Assembly: GCF_017356015.1 (NCBI RefSeq)
Contig: NZ_JAFIQV010000013.1
Location: 1 to 64,000 of the forward strand
From: Azospirillum sp. SYSU D00513
GTDB taxonomy: Bacteria; Pseudomonadota; Alphaproteobacteria; Azospirillales; Azospirillaceae
Direction of reading: 5' to 3'
DNA: 64,000 bases
Translations under genes and position numbers: made by a program
Shown: piece after piece, positions 61,729 through 64,000 of the stretch
Position numbering within the stretch: the stretch's first letter is position 1
Layout of the letters: the number at the start of each line of letters is the position of its first letter
The notes under the pieces: generated by a model
Database searches by the model: none
What the model was told of the DNA's origin: nothing
The model's input: the letters and a program-made list of their open reading frames with translations, nothing else

Positions 61729-63531
61729 CTACTCCGCCGCGACCGCCAGCGCCGGCGCGCCGCCCGCCATGCCCCGGACCCAGCGCGCGACGTCGGTCGT
61801 CACGTTGGTGATGCGTCCGGCCTCCATCTCGACCAGCACGTCGCAGTCGCGCAGGGTGGCGAGGCGGTGGGTGATCATGAAGGTGGTGCGGCCTTCCATC
61901 AGCCGCTCTATGCCGTCCATGATCACCCGCTCGGTGCGCTGGTCGAGCGCGCTCGTCGGCTCGTCCAGGATCAGGATCGGCGCGTCGCGCAGGAAGGCGC
62001 GGGCCAGCGCGATGCGCTGGCGCTCGCCGCCGGAAAAGCGCATGCCGCGCTCGCCCACCGGTGTCTCGTAGCCATCCGGCAGGCGGGTGATGAAGTCGTG
62101 GGCGTCGGCGGCCTTTGCGGCGGCGATGATCTCCCACATGGTCGCGTCCGGGCGCCCGTAGGCGATGTTCGCGGCCACGGTCGTCGAGAACAGGATCGTG
62201 TCCTGGCCCACCACGGCGAACTGCTTGCGCAGGTCGTCCAGCTTCAGGTCGCGCAGATCCTGCCCGTCGAGCGTCACCGCGCCGCTCTTCGGGTCGTAGA
62301 GCCGCGTCAGAAGCCCGATCATGGAGGACTTGCCGGCCCCGGACTTGCCGACGATCCCGACGCGGCTGCCGGCGGCGATCGCAAAGCTCATGTCGTTGAG
62401 GATCGCACGGCCGGTGCCATGGTCGAAGGACACGCCGTCGAAGGCGATGTCGCCCATCGCGCGCGTCATGGGACGCGCGTCCGGGCGCTCGGCCGGGTCC
62501 TCGGCCTCGTCCAGCAGCGCGAAGGCACGGCGCAGGTTCGCCATCAGCTTCTGCTGGGCGGCAACCTGGTGCCCCATGTTCTGGAGCGGCTGATAGAGCT
62601 GGGCCAGATAAGCCAGGGCCAGGAGCAGCTCGCCCACCGTCAGCGCGCCGGCCTGAACGTCGGTCACGCCGATATAGAGCACCGACGCCGTGCCCGACGC
62701 CAGCAGGATCGAGACCAGGAAACCGAGGCCGCTTTCCGCCAGCGCCGCACCCATGAAGCAGCGGATCAGCTCGTCCGTGCGCTGGGTGAAGCGGCGCACC
62801 TCCCGCTCCTCCTGGCCGAAGGCGCGTACGACGCGAAGGGCGGACAGCGTCTCGTGCAGGACCGACTTGGCGGCGCTGTCCTTTTCGCAGACCGCGTCCC
62901 ACCGGCTGCGCAGCCGGTGATGGGAGAGCGCGGTCAACAGGGCGAAGAGCGGCGACACGGCCAGCGCCACCATCGCCAGCTTCGGGTTGATCAGGGAGGT
63001 GACCCAGACCATGCCCGCGAAGTAGGCCGCCGATGTCACGAAAGGCAGGATGACGTGGCTGATCTGCCATTGAATGGCACCGGCATCGTCCTCGATGCGG
63101 TTCAGCGCGTCCGACACGCCCTTCATGTCGTGCCGGACCAGCGCCAGCCGCTGTGCGTGCAGGAACAGCTTGGCACGGAAATCGGCGACCATGCGCTGGC
63201 CGGTCCAGTCGCGAAGCAGCCGCTCCGCGAGGCCATGGAACTGCGTCAGCAGCGCCACGAGGACCACGAGCCCGACCGCGAGGACCAGGGCGTTCCCCCC
63301 GCTCTCCAGAAACCATGCGGGAACCACGGCCCGCACCGCGTCCGGCAGGGGCTTGCCGCCGATGACGCTGTCCACCGCGATGGTGACCGGCAAGGGCATC
63401 AGCAGCCCCAGCGGCGTTCCCAGCACGCCGAGAAGGAGCAAGGCGGCGAGATGGCCGCGGAAGTGGCGTGCCTCGCGGAACACGCGCGCGTAGAGGGAAA
63501 GCAGGTCGGACGGGCTTTGGTCGGTGACCAT
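61729..63531 (-). CDS. ABC exporter with fused TM and ATPase domains
   Basis: Half-size exporter of 600 aa. The first roughly 330 residues hold six TM helices of the type I exporter fold; the C-terminal ATPase has Walker A GKSGAGKSSM, the signature FSGGERQRIALARA, Walker B ILILDEPTSALD and the H-loop ITHRLATL. It resembles MsbA/lipid A-type or multidrug exporters, but the substrate is unknown. As a half transporter it must homodimerise. The start is ATG 63531. The upstream region carries an array of CCTAT/ATAGG motifs. Confidence 0.88.
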   Translation of the reverse strand: MVTDQSPSDLLSLYARVFREARHFRGHLAALLLLGVLGTPLGLLMPLPVTIAVDSVIGGKPLPDAVRAVVPAWFLESGGNALVLAVGLVVLVALLTQFHGLAERLLRDWTGQRMVADFRAKLFLHAQRLALVRHDMKGVSDALNRIEDDAGAIQWQISHVILPFVTSAAYFAGMVWVTSLINPKLAMVALAVSPLFALLTALSHHRLRSRWDAVCEKDSAAKSVLHETLSALRVVRAFGQEEREVRRFTQRTDELIRCFMGAALAESGLGFLVSILLASGTASVLYIGVTDVQAGALTVGELLLALAYLAQLYQPLQNMGHQVAAQQKLMANLRRAFALLDEAEDPAERPDARPMTRAMGDIAFDGVSFDHGTGRAILNDMSFAIAAGSRVGIVGKSGAGKSSMIGLLTRLYDPKSGAVTLDGQDLRDLKLDDLRKQFAVVGQDTILFSTTVAANIAYGRPDATMWEIIAAAKAADAHDFITRLPDGYETPVGERGMRFSGGERQRIALARAFLRDAPILILDEPTSALDQRTERVIMDGIERLMEGRTTFMITHRLATLRDCDVLVEMEAGRITNVTTDVARWVRGMAGGAPALAVAAE

Positions 63532-63597
63532 GGTCGATCTCGAAGGCAGGTGCCTGCACGCCGCAGGTCCGGCCAAACTTGCCGATCATGGTTAAGG

Positions 63598-63651
63598 ATA
63601 GGTAACCGCCTATGCCTATCCTAATATTACCTCCTATATAGGTTCTATAGG
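63598..63651. promoter_or_regulatory. array of six CCTAT/ATAGG motifs upstream of the ABC exporter
   Basis: CCTAT occurs at 63609-63613, 63615-63619 and 63633-63637, and its complement ATAGG at 63598-63602, 63638-63642 and 63647-63651. The last pair forms the palindrome CCTATATAGG (63633-63642), and TATAGGTTC is repeated in tandem (63637-63645, 63646-63654). The stretch is AT-rich and lies 67 to 120 bp before the exporter start, so it may be an operator array. Confidence 0.5.
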
Positions 63652-63654
63652 TTC

Positions 63655-63891
63655 CTAGTTCTCTCGCCGCGGTGGGGAGGTTGCGCGGCGGCTCCGCCGC
63701 CGGCCGGCGAACATCAGCCAGCCGATGGGACCCAGCAGCAGCACCATGACCAGCCATCCGGCACGCGGGCCGAAGGGACATTGGCTGCCCGGCGGGGGGC
63801 GCCAGGAGCCGCCGCGCGGCGACAGGGCGACGTGCAGCAGCGGAAGGCCGTACAGGGCAAAGGCGATCAGCCAGGGCGTCATCTCGGGCAT
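63655..63891 (-). CDS. small membrane protein of unknown function
   Basis: Protein of 78 aa with two TM helices (WLIAFALYGLPLLHVAL and WLVMVLLLGPIGWLMFAG) and a basic C-terminus. The layout resembles the short two-helix N-terminal domain seen before phospholipase-D-type proteins, but alone. The start is ATG 63891; an internal ATG at 63882 is possible. It is on the same strand as the exporter gene and separated from it by the motif array. Confidence 0.6.
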   Translation of the reverse strand: MPEMTPWLIAFALYGLPLLHVALSPRGGSWRPPPGSQCPFGPRAGWLVMVLLLGPIGWLMFAGRRRSRRATSPPRREN

Positions 63892-63955
63892 GGCGCCAGT
63901 CTACACCGGCGGCGAAGCTCGGGCGCCCTGAACGAAACGCATAGCGAACGGCGGA

Positions 63956-64000
63956 TCAGCCGCGCGCGGCTTCGACGAGCGCCCTCAGGTCGTCCGGGCG
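63956..64000 (-). CDS. C-terminal fragment of a gene cut by the window edge
   Basis: The minus strand reads RPDDLRALVEAARG followed by a stop at 63956-63958. This is an open frame to the window end with normal GC-rich codon use, so it may be the end of a gene lying to the right. No function can be assigned from 14 residues. Confidence 0.35.
   Translation of the reverse strand, partial: RPDDLRALVEAARG

Overview
The window is very GC-rich (about 70% in most genes) and reads as a chromosomal segment of an alphaproteobacterium, most likely Azospirillum or a close Rhodospirillales relative. This is inferred from composition and gene content: an N-acetylglutaminylglutamine (NAGGN) osmolyte operon, bioMNY, a fused EIIA-HPr-EI fructose PTS, a queuosine operon, DUF29 and DUF1289 proteins, and many sensor proteins. 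No rRNA, tRNA or CRISPR array was seen.

Layout. 1-175: the left edge holds what looks like the 5' end of a group IIC intron (minus strand, running out of the window), inserted directly after the terminator of a response-regulator gene, with its first 26 bases present three times. 176-6.5 kb: a NarL-type response regulator, an SsuABC/TauABC-like ABC importer operon, and convergent to it an ABC-2 transporter pair of the PedB/PedC (LutE/LutF) type known from PQQ-alcohol-dehydrogenase and lanthanide-uptake loci; then an MFS transporter. 6.6-16.5 kb: a PAP2 phosphatase, two TPR-glycosyltransferase proteins, a Lin0512-family protein and the three-gene NAGGN operon (asnO, ngg, M42 peptidase). 16.6-21.2 kb: an LhgO-like oxidase, an SDR, a small unknown protein and the biotin transporter bioMNY. 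21.2-26.5 kb: the fructose PTS operon fruB-fruK-fruA. 26.7-30.3 kb: a GGDEF response regulator, then divergent oxyR and catalase.

30.4-39.1 kb: a periplasmic binding protein next to a hybrid histidine kinase, a carboxylesterase, a 7TM histidine kinase split into two overlapping frames, and a lone AT-rich gene of unknown function that looks foreign. 39.1-48.1 kb: a MarR regulator with a DHA2 drug exporter, a sulfotransferase-like protein, a ParA ATPase with a C-terminal membrane segment, a LOG-family protein, a DUF3750 protein, a secreted Cys-containing protein, an ECF sigma/anti-sigma pair and a VanZ-like protein. 48.2-53.1 kb: prpE, a DUF29 protein, a conserved hypothetical and oligoendopeptidase F. 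53.1-54.0 kb is a gene-free, comparatively AT-rich stretch ahead of a small secreted protein with an internal duplication. 54.5-64 kb: an ABC1/AarF kinase, a small coiled-coil/TM protein, the queuosine operon queA-tgt-queF-queG with a RibD-like reductase, a DUF1289 protein, a DsbA-family oxidoreductase, an ABC exporter and a small membrane protein.

The best-connected systems are osmoprotection (NAGGN), fructose uptake, biotin uptake, peroxide defence (oxyR-catalase) and tRNA queuosine synthesis. The least explained items are the triplicated intron 5' end, the split 7TM kinase beside a foreign-looking gene, the membrane-tailed orphan ParA, and the PedBC-like transporter without PQQ genes in view.
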